A DNA stretch of 64,000 bases from G026625185 sp963727835 (GTDB taxonomy: Bacteria > Desulfobacterota > WTBG01 > JAGOGO01), in contig CAVSIB010000026.1 in the NCBI GenBank assembly GCA_963727835.1, forward strand, positions 13,825 to 77,824, in the 5' to 3' direction. The position numbers and the translations under genes were made by a program. How positions within the stretch are numbered: position 1 is the first letter of the stretch; every line of letters begins with the position of its first letter. Positions 1 through 8,444 of the stretch are shown piece after piece. The notes below the pieces were generated by a model. That model worked only from the letters and a program-made list of their open reading frames with translations. It ran no database searches and was not told the DNA's origin.

Positions 1-61
1 GTTCGCCTTCAGCTCCAGATTCAGAAAATAATTTGGCCTAAAAAAAAGAGAGGTGTCTGAA

Positions 62-762
62 ATGGGGGGAAAAGCGGTGGTCCTTTTGAGCGGAGGGATG
101 GATTCTGCCACAACCTTGGTGATAGCTAAAAAGGAAGGAGTTTGAAATCTATGCCTTAAGCTTTGACTATGGCCAGCGAAACTCTTTAGAAATTGAAAAG
201 GCTGAAAAGATTGCCGTGTTTTTCGGAGCAAGGGATCACCTGGTGATCCCTGTTCACCTTAAAAAGATAGGGGGATCGTCTCTTACTTCAGTGGGGATGT
301 CTTTGCCAAGAGGGCAGAGACTTCGGGGAGATTGGGAAAGAGATTCCTTCCACGTATGTCCCAGCCAGGAATACCATATTTCTTTCATACGCGCTTGCCT
401 GGGCCGAAGTTCTGGGTGCTGGGGACATCTTTATTGGGGTAAATGCAATAGACTGCAGCGGATACCCGGATACAAGGCCAGAATATATCCATGCTTTTGA
501 GCAAATGGCCAACCTGGCCACGAAAGCCGGGGTAGAGGGAAATTTAAAGTTTAAAATTCGTATCCCGCTTATAAACCTGAGCAAGGCAGAAATTATCAAA
601 AAAGGGATGGAGCTTGGGGTTGATTATTCGCTCACCCATAGCTGTTACGATCCCTTTCCCAATGGCATGGCTTGCGGTGAGTGTGATAGTTGCAGACTTC
701 GCTTAAAGGGGTTTGAAGAAGCGGGTTTTAACGATCCGATTTCCTATAAGGAGATTCGTTAA
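62..762 (+). pseudogene. queC: 7-cyano-7-deazaguanine synthase QueC, frameshifted
   Basis: QueC makes preQ0, the precursor of queuosine, from carboxy-deazaguanine, ATP and ammonia. The start at 62 follows a GAGAGGTG ribosome site and gives the PP-loop SGGMDSAT near residue 10. The frame is lost near position 148, resumes in another frame with FDYGQRNSLEIEKA, is lost again between about 290 and 340, and resumes with PSTYVPARNTIFLSYALAWA and GVNAIDCSGYPDTRPEY. The C-terminal zinc motif CGECDSCRLR near 675-705 is intact. When the frames are joined the whole family is covered at roughly normal length, so the gene is broken by small indels and not truncated. It could be a real pseudogene or a low-quality stretch at the end of an assembled sequence. 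Confidence 0.85.
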
Positions 763-786
763 CATTAAATTTTCCATTGAAGAGGT

Positions 787-1128
787 GTTTCCTGCCCGCT
801 ATTAGGTATAGAAATGTAAACCTTGATGGACGGGAATACTGGGAATTTGAGACTGGAATAAAGATATTGCTGGGCCGCTATAGCAGAAAGAGAGGGAATG
901 AGTCACGAGTGCCCCCTTACTCAAGAAAAGATCGATATCCTAAGGGTTATGAGAGAATATTACAAAAAGGACAATTCCCTTCCCCTGCTTAAGGCGGTCT
1001 GTAAAAATATTCATCAACCGAAAAATTGTGCCTACGAGCAGTTTCTTGACCCGATTAAGGCATGGAAATTGCCGGACTTCCAAAAACCTACTACCGAGGT
1101 GTTTGCTCGCATTAGACACAACCCTTGA
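787..1128 (+). pseudogene. DsrC/TusE-like sulfur relay protein, frameshifted
   Basis: DsrC/TusE proteins carry sulfur on a C-terminal cysteine in tRNA thiolation or dissimilatory sulfur metabolism. Three frames must be joined. One gives NVNLDGREYWEF (about 810-850), the next DWNKDIA (851-871), and the last AIAEREGM...LTQEKIDILRVMREYYKK followed by YEQFLDPIKAWKLPDFQKP. The order of the DWN, LT-x-E and FLDP...KP blocks is that of the DsrC family. The final frame ends at 1128, and the usual terminal cysteine is not seen; one cysteine lies in PKNCAYEQ. The gene follows queC on the same strand by a short gap. The true start is uncertain, perhaps GTG at 787 after GAAGAG. Family assignment is from motif order only. 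Confidence 0.5.
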
Positions 1129-1202
1129 TCCAAGTTCCTGTCTATAAGACGTGTGGAATAGCAATAAAACCTTTCGGTGGGTTCAACAGGAAAGATTAAA
1201 GG

Positions 1203-1348
1203 CTAGTGTAGTGAATCTAACACTTCTTTACATAAATTCCAATGTAACCATTCCCGCGAAAGCGGGAATCTAGCCCAATAACACTGGGATTCCGGGTCAA
1301 GCCGGGAACGACAAAGAAAGCAAAGAAATTTCTGAATCACTACACTAG
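1203..1348. mobile_element. MITE-like inverted-repeat element inside the response-regulator 3' end
   Basis: The left end CTAGTGTAGTGAATC (1203-1217) matches the reverse complement of the right end (1334-1348) at 14 of 15 positions. Inside are ATTCCCGCGAAAGCGGGAAT at 1250-1269, a near-perfect palindrome, and a second G/C-rich stretch, GGATTCCGGGTCAAGCC. The 146-bp length, terminal inverted repeats and lack of coding capacity fit a non-autonomous MITE or a folded intergenic repeat. A partial similarity (CATTCCCGCGAAA) occurs near 33366. No obvious target-site duplication could be assigned. Confidence 0.6.
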
Positions 1349-1727
1349 AACAAGCATCCCTAAGGATTGCTTGGGAAAGAATTTGAATTTCAGGGATACT
1401 GAAAAGGTTTTTTAGACAGGCCAAGGCCCCGCTTTCTAAAAATTCATCACTAAGTCCCTCGGTTGCAAACGCAAGAATAGAAAGAGAAGGATCAATTTTA
1501 TTTATCCTTCGGGTAAGTTCAAGACCATTAATTTTTGGGACCGTATAATCCGTGATGATTAAATCGTAATTTTTTGATTCTATCTTTTGAAGGGCTACCT
1601 CACCATTTTCAGCAGTATCTATTTCATAACCAAGTGGCCGTAGTGTTTCAGAGATTATAAACTGGATAGATTCTGCTTCATCTACGATCAAGACCAATTT
1701 TTTTCTTGCCCGGATATCATTCCCCAT
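1203..1727 (-). CDS. Response regulator receiver-domain protein with a chimeric C-terminus
   Basis: This is a single CheY-like receiver domain. It begins LVLIVDEAESIQFII, and the phospho-acceptor Asp is in IITDYTVPKINGLEL. The conserved Thr/Ser is in LAFATEG and the switch Lys probably in CLKNLF. One of the usual two acidic residues near the N-terminus is Glu (DE). I choose the ATG at 1727, because GGGAGGTGA lies upstream of it; an ATG at 1757 in the same frame is possible. The last 45 codons or so are not receiver sequence: they are read through the inverted-repeat element at 1203-1348, which supplies the stop codon. No output domain is present. Neighbouring genes are broken, so this may also be a damaged gene. 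Confidence 0.75.
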   Translation of the reverse strand: MGNDIRARKKLVLIVDEAESIQFIISETLRPLGYEIDTAENGEVALQKIESKNYDLIITDYTVPKINGLELTRRINKIDPSLSILAFATEGLSDEFLESGALACLKNLFSIPEIQILSQAILRDACSSVVIQKFLCFLCRSRLDPESQCYWARFPLSREWLHWNLCKEVLDSLH

Positions 1728-1873
1728 TTTAGGAAAATTCACCTCCCCCAGGGGCAAAGACCCTTTTTCTCTTGAAGGCAGTTAAGAACATACCTTCAAG
1801 GAATTTTTGGGCCCCTAAATTTGGTTAAGGGCCCTCATCCTTGGCGCTTCATTAAAGACGCACAAAAAAATGG

Positions 1874-2059
1874 TTATTTCTTTTTGGCGGCCTTTTTTTT
1901 GGCCGGGGCTTTTTTTGCTGGCTTTGCGCATTTTGCTTTTTTCATTTCATCCTCCAATTTTTTAACTTTGTTTTTATACATGCCAACTTTTTTAGTTAGA
2001 CTGTTAATAGATGTTTTGGCGTACTTAATCCTGAGCTCTATTTGCTTTGGCGTAGCCAT
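1874..2059 (-). CDS. Small lysine/alanine-rich basic protein, 61 aa
   Basis: The N-terminal two thirds is a predicted charged helix (QIELRIKYAKTSINSLTKKV...KLEDEMKKAK). The tail is a run of Lys, Ala and Pro (PAKKAPAKKKAAKKK) like eukaryotic histone H1 tails and bacterial H1-like or HU-tail proteins. A strong AAAGGAGGA ribosome site precedes the ATG at good spacing, so I think the gene is real. Such tails usually bind nucleic acid non-specifically, and a role as a nucleoid-associated protein is inference. There is no operon partner: the upstream region is a 320-bp AT-rich gap and downstream lies the response regulator on the same strand. Confidence 0.65.
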   Translation of the reverse strand: MATPKQIELRIKYAKTSINSLTKKVGMYKNKVKKLEDEMKKAKCAKPAKKAPAKKKAAKKK

Positions 2060-2379
2060 ATCTTTTCCTCCTTTCTAAGGAAAAAAGATACTATATATTG
2101 TAAGCTAAAAATTTAATTACCACAACATATAGGACGATGTCAACAAAAAAATGCATTAATTTGTTTTTTTTCTGCTTATCCAACATGTTATACCGTATCA
2201 CAGGGTTTTTTATCGCCAAAACCCAAAAAACCTTATAGAAATGCAAAAAAGCACAATTTCATTTTTATTAAATAATTTTAAATGGTTTTAATTAATTTTA
2301 CTTGACTAGTTGGCTGATTTTTTCCAGTATACTAATAAATAGAGAAGAATATTCCTTGGATAAAAGACAAAGGGGTATC
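2060..2379. other. AT-rich intergenic region
   Basis: This 320-bp gap lies between two divergent genes. It is very AT-rich. A TTGACT at about 2303 and TATACT near 2327 point rightward toward the kinase-like gene, but their 20-bp spacing is poor for a sigma-70 promoter. No terminator, RNA gene or repeat was recognised. Confidence 0.4.
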
Positions 2380-3052
2380 ATGAAAATAAAAAAATCTCGT
2401 CCAATTCAACAAATAATTGAAGACCAGGTGAATAATTGGAAATCATGCCCTTCCGCACAAGGAAGAAAAGAAAATAACGGTTGTTACTATTTCAAGGCAG
2501 GCCGGGAGCGGAGGTCATATTTTAGCTCAACAGCTTGCTCAGAAATTGAGTTTCGATTTCTTTGACCAGGAGATAACCCAAGCAGTGGCTGAAGACGCCC
2601 ACATGAGAACTTTAATGGTGGAATCATTGGACGAAAAGGGGATTTCTGCTATAGATGACATAATTTCAGCAGTGGTGGAAAAACATCATCTCTGGGGTTA
2701 CGAATATATGCAGCATCTTTTGAGGGTGATTGCTACCATAGGAAAACATGGCAACGCAGTGATATTGGGCAGGGGAGGGAATTTTATTCTTCCCCGAGAA
2801 GAAATTTTACGGGTAAGGGCGATAGCCCCACTGGCAGTTCGGGTTAAAAATATTGCCGAGTGGCTTAGGCTTTCTTCTGAACAAGCTAAAGAATACATCC
2901 AAAAAATTGAATTGGAGCGGAAAGATTTTATTAAGAAATATTTTAAAGCTGACATTAATGATCCAGAAAATAATGATCTGGTGATCAATTTGGAAAAGCT
3001 GAGTATAGAGACTGCCATCGAAATAGTAAAGGCCGCCCTGAAGTCCTCATAA
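2380..3052 (+). pseudogene. Cytidylate-kinase-like family protein, frameshifted
   Basis: The family (cytidylate kinase-like, P-loop NTPase) is used here for proteins of unknown substrate. Joining two frames at about 2450-2470 gives KKITVVTISRQAGSGGHILAQ, whose GSGG is the shortened P-loop typical of the group. It continues LSFDFFDQEITQAVAEDA, then VILGRGGNFILP, VRAIAPLAVRV and the lid-type region ERKDFIKKYF. The N-terminal 25 codons from the ATG at 2380 are in another frame. With one indel repaired the protein would be about 223 aa, the usual family length. The 2546 ATG start would remove the P-loop, so the shorter reading frame alone cannot be a functional kinase. Confidence 0.7.
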
Positions 3053-3294
3053 GCCAAGGACAACAGTGCTTGCGAAAAAAACAGGGGATAGGGGATAATT
3101 TCCTTGGGCCCCCTTTTCTGGCCCCAAAAAAACTTTTCACCAGGCATAAAAAACCTTTCATCGTCCCTCTTTTTCGCCTTCGATTTTTTGAGAGATTTTT
3201 ATTTATTGTTCACAGGACCAGGTATATAAAAAGATATTTTATTCGATAAGATATTTATTAAGCGTGGGGTATCTTTTCCAAAAACGCGACCACT

Positions 3295-4111
3295 ATGAGT
3301 TCTTATCCAACTAAAATCGCAGTGCTCACCCATGTTAATGATAACTTCGTTTCAGGGCCTTATTTATTGAGGTTTTTGGTTGACGCCTGGAAAAATGTTG
3401 GGATTGACATCCGAGTGTTGCGCGGCATAGAGCATTTTGAACCAGCGGATGCGTTAATCTTGCACACTGATTTGACCATTGTGCCCGATGACTACCTTGC
3501 CTTTTGCAAGCAATATCCTTTTGTTATCAATGGGGGTGTGGGTGATATCTCCAAGCGGAAGATCAGCTCCAGTCTTGTTGGCCAAAGGGATTCATATTTT
3601 GGGCCTGTGATCGTTAAGACCAATTGTAACTTTGGCGGCAAACCAGAACGAAAAATGGCTCGGCCTTTGTATCGGTTGTTAAGTAGATTGGCAGAATGGC
3701 TGCCCTGGAGCTGGACTGGACAGTTGCGCCCCGATAAGTACCCGATATTTAACTCGTCCCGGGATGTTCCCCGCGCCGTATGGCGCAACCCCCACCTGGT
3801 GGTTGAGAGGTTTCTTCCTGAGCGGGAAAGCGCTTATTATTGTTTGCGCCAGTGGATATTTTTCGGAGACCATGAGATAAACCACCGTGTTTTTTCTAAG
3901 AGTCCGATTGTCAAGGCAAGAAATACATATACATCGCGAGGATGGGCTACCTGTTCCAGAAGCACTGCGATCGTTGCGAACAAAGCTCCAGTTCGACTAC
4001 GGTAAATTCGATTACACTCTCGTTAACGGGGAGCCTATCCTTTATGACACCAACCGTACTCCCGCGGTTGCGTGGGCCCACTACTACCGCAAGGCAGGCT
4101 TCGATAGTTAA
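3295..4111 (+). pseudogene. ATP-grasp-type protein, frameshifted (first of a tandem pair)
   Basis: Frame one runs from the ATG at 3295 (KIAVLTHVNDNFVSGPYLLRFLVDAW, then ALILHTDLTIVPDDYLAF) to about 3905. Frame two resumes with PEALRSLRTKLQFDYGKFDYTLVNGEPILYDTNRTP and ends at 4111. The FDYGKFDY...ILYDTNRTP block is the acidic/Asn metal-binding end of ATP-grasp ligases. The Cys in TNCNFGGKPER may sit in the flexible nucleotide-binding loop. The joined protein is about 271 aa. ATP-grasp enzymes join a carboxylate to an amine or thiol with ATP, but the substrate cannot be told here. The next gene is a second, unrelated-looking ATP-grasp protein, so the two may have worked together. Confidence 0.55.
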
Positions 4112-4274
4112 CGAACTCACCCAAGGATTGTTCTCTTTTTTTTTCTAAAAAGGCGGGAAAGCACGGGGTAGCGACGCCGTGATAGTATCACGAGATTTCA
4201 AGGAAGCTCGGTGGCGTCCCACCAACAGAGATGTAAAGCATGAGCCAGAGTCATCATAAGACTAGGAGTTATGT

Positions 4275-5465
4275 GTGGGAGCTTGGTTGAAACCTACCCA
4301 AAGCCTGAGCCAGATCTATGGTTCTGATGTGATTTATTCACCACGGGCCTCACCAAACGCGTGCATTTGGTTGCCCCATGATGAGTTTATCTTGGATAGC
4401 ATGACCGGCGGACAGATTCCCGTTGCGGGCGATATATCAATTTTCTGTGCGGCAGGCGTTTCAACTCCGGAGGGGCTGCAACTTCTCCGCGATGCAGGAT
4501 TTGATATTCCGCGGGTGGTGTTTCGTTACTCCACTGTCACTGATTACCTGCACAAACTAAAAAGCCTGTACAATGAGAGAAGAAAACTAGCCCTCCTCCA
4601 CGTACATCCAGCTTCTGAACTTCCACCGGAAGCCTGTTGGGTTAAGCCGGAAACGTTGTCTTTTCTAAACAACAAGGCGAATCTTGCCGCACTGGTTAGC
4701 CCACGCCATGTGCCTACGCGTCGGATGTTGATGCCCGGTCGTCTTCTCATTGAGCTCTCGTCTCATTGTTTTCCGCTGGTGGTGAAGGCCGCAACCGACG
4801 AATCAAGCGGGGGAGGCGTTGATGTGGTGATATGCCGGACAGTTCGGGACCTGAAACGGGCCACAGTCTTGTTTCGGTCTTGTACGCGTGTAGTGATTGA
4901 GGAATTCCTTCCGATAAAGAGAAATTTGTGTCTTAACTATGCCGCGACGGCTGAAGGTGTGATTAATTATTTAGGTTGCGCAGAGCAAGTTAGTAGTGCC
5001 CAGGGTAAATACCAGGGGAATTGGATCGACCCTACGACCATGGCTCCCCCCTTAGCAATAGAGATTGGCACCAGGGTGGTGGCTGCTGGATTTGCGCTAG
5101 GATATTATGGTTGTGTGGGTATTGACATGGCAGTACTGGAAAATGATCGGATTATAGTATTTGACCTGAACTTCCGCGTTAATGGGTCTATCGCTGCCTT
5201 GTTACTTGCTGAGAGCGTGCAACACACCACGGGCCGAACGGTGTTGCGATTTCGAGCTCTGCAGGGAAGCGGGATCTATCGTGATCTTTTCAATAGTGCT
5301 TATGCCGCTATACATAAAGGTATCTTTTTGCCGCTTTCCAGTTACGATCCTGAAGTAGGCGGATATCCAAGAGCGCGTCCACGAATGACTGGCCTGATCC
5401 TCGGAAAAACCCGTGAAGAAGTGGAAGAACATGAACGCGAGCTTTCCACAATGGGCTTATCATGA
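4275..5465 (+). CDS. ATP-grasp domain protein, 396 aa (second of a tandem pair)
   Basis: The N-terminal half (to about residue 140) resembles the pre-ATP-grasp fold. Residues 170-310 carry FPLVVKAATDESSGGGVDVV (nucleotide-binding beta strand and glycine loop), VVIEEFLPIKRNLCLNYA, and GIDMAVLENDRIIVFDLNFRVNGS, which gives the D-x-N metal-binding residues. The frame opens with GTG at 4275 eight bases after AGGAG; an ATG at 4271 is out of frame and stops after 18 codons, so a start-region frameshift is possible. The reaction is unknown: family members make amide, peptide or thioester-linked products. The only close partner is the broken ATP-grasp gene upstream. Confidence 0.65.
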   Translation: MGAWLKPTQSLSQIYGSDVIYSPRASPNACIWLPHDEFILDSMTGGQIPVAGDISIFCAAGVSTPEGLQLLRDAGFDIPRVVFRYSTVTDYLHKLKSLYNERRKLALLHVHPASELPPEACWVKPETLSFLNNKANLAALVSPRHVPTRRMLMPGRLLIELSSHCFPLVVKAATDESSGGGVDVVICRTVRDLKRATVLFRSCTRVVIEEFLPIKRNLCLNYAATAEGVINYLGCAEQVSSAQGKYQGNWIDPTTMAPPLAIEIGTRVVAAGFALGYYGCVGIDMAVLENDRIIVFDLNFRVNGSIAALLLAESVQHTTGRTVLRFRALQGSGIYRDLFNSAYAAIHKGIFLPLSSYDPEVGGYPRARPRMTGLILGKTREEVEEHERELSTMGLS

Positions 5466-5584
5466 GGCAAAAAGTTTGAAACGGGAACCAATGACGGAAG
5501 GCAGTTTTTTATCCGGGTTTATTCTTTTTAGATTTGTATTGTATCTTGCGAAATGAATAATTTTTGACGAACCATTGCGAGGGT

Positions 5585-5850
5585 TTGTCTCATTGATGCT
5601 GCAGCAGTTAACGCAAAAAGATTTTTGCTTCACTGCCCCCCCCCTGGGATTGGCCTGTATTGCGGCCACGCTTGAACGAGGGGGTTCACGAAGTTTGGGA
5701 TGTTCTCTTTAGAAAAAATTGACTGCGGATCGACAAGGCTGACCACATCATGGAGGTAAGGCTCACGTTTTTCGGCCCCGATTTAATTGGGCTGAGCTCG
5801 GCCTCAGAGTTGCTTCTGGATGTAGTGAAATCAGCTCGCATTGCCAAGAC
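5585..5850 (+). pseudogene. Remnant of a B12-binding (radical SAM-type) N-terminal domain
   Basis: Joined frames give PPLGLACIAATLERGG, then HEVWDVLF, and then FGPDLIGLSSASELLLDVVKSARIAKTLF. This is the order of the cobalamin-binding domain found in front of many radical SAM enzymes (PPLGL-x-YIAA...GHEV...PDLIGLSS). At least two frameshifts are needed, one close to a run of nine C at 5636-5644. The remnant runs into the DUF362 remnant on the opposite strand and has no radical SAM part. Chance resemblance cannot be excluded for the last segment because it overlaps the other gene. Confidence 0.35.
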
Positions 5851-6415
5851 GCTTTTTTCTCCGGGTGCTCGCCATGCAGTATCTTTCTTGAAAAAGGCTC
5901 GGTAAGGCCAACCGCGAACTTTAGTCCTATGCTAAAGCGGGCAAGAGAATGGGTTTTGAGATTGGAAAGGTAGATAATCTTATCTGCCTCCATGGCGGCT
6001 TGAACAAGCGAAACGTTTTTAGGATGTGCGCCATTTATAGGAACATTTATCCATTCACCCTCATCAAAGTTAATGACTTTGATGTGAAGCTCTTCGGCAA
6101 GCTTATAAATTTTCTTTTTCTTTAATACCCGCGCGTTAGGTTGGCAAGCCAATCCACTGCCTGCTCCGAGAGCGATCTCCGTGACGCCGGATTCTTGAAG
6201 GAGGGTTACTACTGCCTTAATAAATTCAGGATCAGAGGAAGCAGGATACCGGTCAGGGCTATTGAAGTTTGCTTTTATGAGTACTTTATCATGAGAAGAA
6301 AAAACCCCTTAAATTCTTCGAGCAATACAACAGCGTTTGATATTGTTGCTCGAAGGTCGCCTTTTCCCGCAACCTTGCTTACCAGTATTTTTGATTTATT
6401 GTTGCCAGAAAGCAT
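5763..6415 (-). pseudogene. DUF362 domain protein, frameshifted and C-terminally truncated
   Basis: DUF362 proteins are anaerobe-associated proteins often linked to iron-sulfur domains; the function is unknown. From an ATG at 6415 one frame reads KSKILVSKVAGKGDLRATI. After a T-run near 6300 another frame continues VLIKANFNSPDRYPASSDPEF, IKAVVTLLQESGVTEIALG, and ADKIIYLSNLKTHSLARF with the SIGLKFAVGL block, then HGEH. These are the family's ordered landmarks (K-P/A-N-F, LKTH, K-x-x-G, H). The usual 300 or more residues are cut to about 215, and the end converges on the B12-binding remnant. The open frame alone would start at a TTG at 6152. Confidence 0.6.
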
Positions 6416-6490
6416 ACAATCATTTTTTAGAAGTGACAATAGAATAGGAATACCTTATCAAAGTTCAGCAAATTTTTAAAGGAAACTTAC

Positions 6491-6838
6491 TTAGGGTTCA
6501 ATATTTTTAATAAAGGATTTCATTTCGTTCATGCTGATCCCCTTGCATTGTATGAGTTTACGGCGAGAGGTCTTCATCTTCAGAATTTTAATGTTGGATT
6601 TTCTTATCCGGAGAGCTTGAGATAAAAGCTCGATCAAGGCCTCGTTAGCCGCGCCTTCTAAAGGCGGTGCAGTTACTTTAACCTTGAGAGCTCCTTCGCT
6701 AAGTCCGACAACCCCGTTTTTTTTAGACCTTGGCTGGACAATTACCGGAAAGGTGACGCCGCTTTCATGGGTTCGGATTTCAAGGGCGATGGTTTTTGGA
6801 GCTTCAAGATTCGCTCGGAGGTTTTTCTTCTGGTTCAC
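6491..6838 (-). CDS. DUF167 (YggU-like) family protein
   Basis: The family signature is clear: VIVQPRSKKNGVVGLSEGALKVKVTAPPLEGAANEALIELLSQ, then the basic segment MKTSRRKLIQCKG. The YggU fold is a small alpha/beta protein, mostly single-domain and about 95-115 aa; its biochemical role is unknown. The start at 6838 lies inside the 3' end of divIVA (35-nt overlap), so translation is probably coupled. The gene is last in the valS-nadC-coaX-yggT-divIVA operon. The yggT-divIVA-DUF167 order is common in this part of the bacterial tree. Confidence 0.85.
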   Translation of the reverse strand: MNQKKNLRANLEAPKTIALEIRTHESGVTFPVIVQPRSKKNGVVGLSEGALKVKVTAPPLEGAANEALIELLSQALRIRKSNIKILKMKTSRRKLIQCKGISMNEMKSFIKNIEP

Positions 6839-7325
6839 GGGATTCTTTTTCAGAAGATGATTCGAGGAGTCTTAAGTGGGTTTCCAAGAGAGATCGTAGT
6901 TCCTGCTTTAATATTATTTTTTTTCTTTTTAATTCATTGAGCTCTTCTTGGGTTTTGACTAATCGGCTATTGGTTTCCGCGATCATTTTTTCTGCTTGTT
7001 CTCGGGCACGGGCAATAATAAAGGTTGCTTCTTTCTGGGTATTTGCTTTTAATTCTTCGATAGCTATTTGAGCATTTTTTTTCATTTGCTCGGACGTAGC
7101 CTGAGCCATAAGCAAGGTCTCTTTCAGGGTCTTTTCCATGTTCTGGTATTCCCCGATGCGCGCTTCTTTTCTTTCTAGCTCCTCTCGCAGTTCTTTGTTC
7201 GTTTTTAACAGATCTTCCAGTTCACTGGCTATGGTTTCTAAAAAAGCGTCAACTTCATTGGTGTCGAACCCTCGGAACCGAACGGAGAACTGTTGTTGTT
7301 GAATATCAAGAGGTGTTAGTTTCAT
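6804..7325 (-). CDS. divIVA: DivIVA domain-containing protein
   Basis: The N-terminus (LTPLDIQQQQFSVRFRGFDTNEVDAFLETIASELEDLL) is the conserved DivIVA lipid-binding and dimerisation domain. It is followed by about 110 residues of coiled coil rich in Glu, Lys and Leu. DivIVA-type proteins sense membrane curvature and organise division or polar proteins; in Gram-negatives of this kind the role is less clear. A GGGAG ribosome site precedes the ATG. The 26-nt gap to yggT and the overlap with the DUF167 gene place it within the operon. Its 173-aa length is normal for the short form. Confidence 0.88.
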   Translation of the reverse strand: MKLTPLDIQQQQFSVRFRGFDTNEVDAFLETIASELEDLLKTNKELREELERKEARIGEYQNMEKTLKETLLMAQATSEQMKKNAQIAIEELKANTQKEATFIIARAREQAEKMIAETNSRLVKTQEELNELKRKKIILKQELRSLLETHLRLLESSSEKESREPEEKPPSES

Positions 7326-7350
7326 CTTGCTCTACTCCCTTACTGACTGG

Positions 7351-7656
7351 TTAATGGAGTTTATAGGCTAATTCATAAAGGCTTTTCACTAAAAACTTTT
7401 GTAAAAAGATAATTCCCAAGAGAAGAATGAGCGGAGAAAAGTCTATCCCCGTTCGAGTAAGCGCAAAGGGGAGTCTTCTTCGGATGGGATTTAAAACCGG
7501 ATCGGTTGAGCGCCGGAGAAAAACCACGACCGGATTGTAAGGGTCGGGGTTTACCCAGGAAAGAATGGCTCGGACAACCACTACCCACATATAGATGGTT
7601 AATCCGATATCAACCACATTGGCTAATGCTTCAAAAAAGTAAGCAAGGAAGACCAT
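7351..7656 (-). CDS. YggT family membrane protein
   Basis: A 101-residue protein with two hydrophobic segments (about residues 3-33 and 72-92). Between them is the diagnostic ILSWVNPDPYNPVVVFLRRSTDPVLNPIRRRLP block. YggT proteins sit in the inner membrane and are linked to osmotic shock tolerance and to division-site organisation next to divIVA/sepF-type genes. Only one YGGT repeat is present, the short form. The gene follows coaX by two bases, and its product is presumably made from the same transcript. Confidence 0.9.
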   Translation of the reverse strand: MVFLAYFFEALANVVDIGLTIYMWVVVVRAILSWVNPDPYNPVVVFLRRSTDPVLNPIRRRLPFALTRTGIDFSPLILLLGIIFLQKFLVKSLYELAYKLH

Positions 7657-7658
7657 GG

Positions 7659-8444
7659 TTAATCAGCTTCTCCTTTTTCTCCCAAATTTTTTTCGTAAAT
7701 CAACCGAAGGCCCGCAAGAGTAAGGAGAGGGTCAACCTCCTCAATGGTTTTTGATCCTTCGGCAATTAAAGGAGCTAATCCACCGGTAGCAATGACACGG
7801 GGATTGGTTTTTACTTCTTGCTTTATTTTTTCTACGATGCCATCAACCATGGCGATATAACCGAACACAATCCCAGACTGGAGGCTGGCAATAGTGTTTT
7901 TGCCGATCACGGATTCTGGTCTTATCAGCTCAATGCGAGGAAGCTTTGAGGCTCTCACAAAAAGAGCTTCGCTCGAAATGACAATTCCCGGCGCAATCGC
8001 GCCCCCCATATACTCCCCCCGGGGAGACACATAGTCAAAGGTGGTTGCGGTTCCAAAGTCAACTACCACTAAACTCTGTTTGTATTTATCGTAAGCCGCA
8101 ATAGCATTAACAATCCGATCAGCTCCGACTTCATGAGGATTGTCATACCTAATGGGCATTCCCGTTTTTACCCCGGGACCAACAAAAAGAGGGGTAATAT
8201 GAAAGTACTTTTGGCAAAGCCCCTCAATAGTGCTCACCATCGGGGGGACAACACTGGAGACAATCACCCCTTTGGTTTTAGCCATATCGATCTTGGCGGC
8301 TCGGTATAAATTTTCGATTAGGATTCCATACTCATCTTCGGTCTTGTCTTTGTGGGTTACGATCCGCCAGTGATTGACCAGCTTTTTATCTTCGAAAACC
8401 CCGAAGACGATGTTGGTATTACCAATGTCAATGGTAAGGAGCAT
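7659..8444 (-). CDS. coaX: Type III pantothenate kinase
   Basis: CoaX phosphorylates pantothenate, the first step of coenzyme A synthesis, with ATP and a monovalent cation. The sequence shows the ASKHA phosphate-1 motif LLTIDIGNTNIVFGVF at the N-terminus, GVIVSSVVPPM, the catalytic-Asp region VVDFGTATTFDYVS, and GGAIAPGIVIS, ending in TGGLAPLIAEGS. Its 261 aa is the normal length. The ATG overlaps the nadC stop by one base (TAATG), so the two are translationally coupled. Pairing with nadC joins two cofactor pathways, NAD and CoA. Confidence 0.95.
   Translation of the reverse strand: MLLTIDIGNTNIVFGVFEDKKLVNHWRIVTHKDKTEDEYGILIENLYRAAKIDMAKTKGVIVSSVVPPMVSTIEGLCQKYFHITPLFVGPGVKTGMPIRYDNPHEVGADRIVNAIAAYDKYKQSLVVVDFGTATTFDYVSPRGEYMGGAIAPGIVISSEALFVRASKLPRIELIRPESVIGKNTIASLQSGIVFGYIAMVDGIVEKIKQEVKTNPRVIATGGLAPLIAEGSKTIEEVDPLLTLAGLRLIYEKNLGEKGEAD

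Noticed and set aside
5460..5669. 69-codon frame on the minus strand downstream of the second ATP-grasp gene
   Set aside because: It is antisense to a better-supported B12-binding remnant and has no family resemblance.
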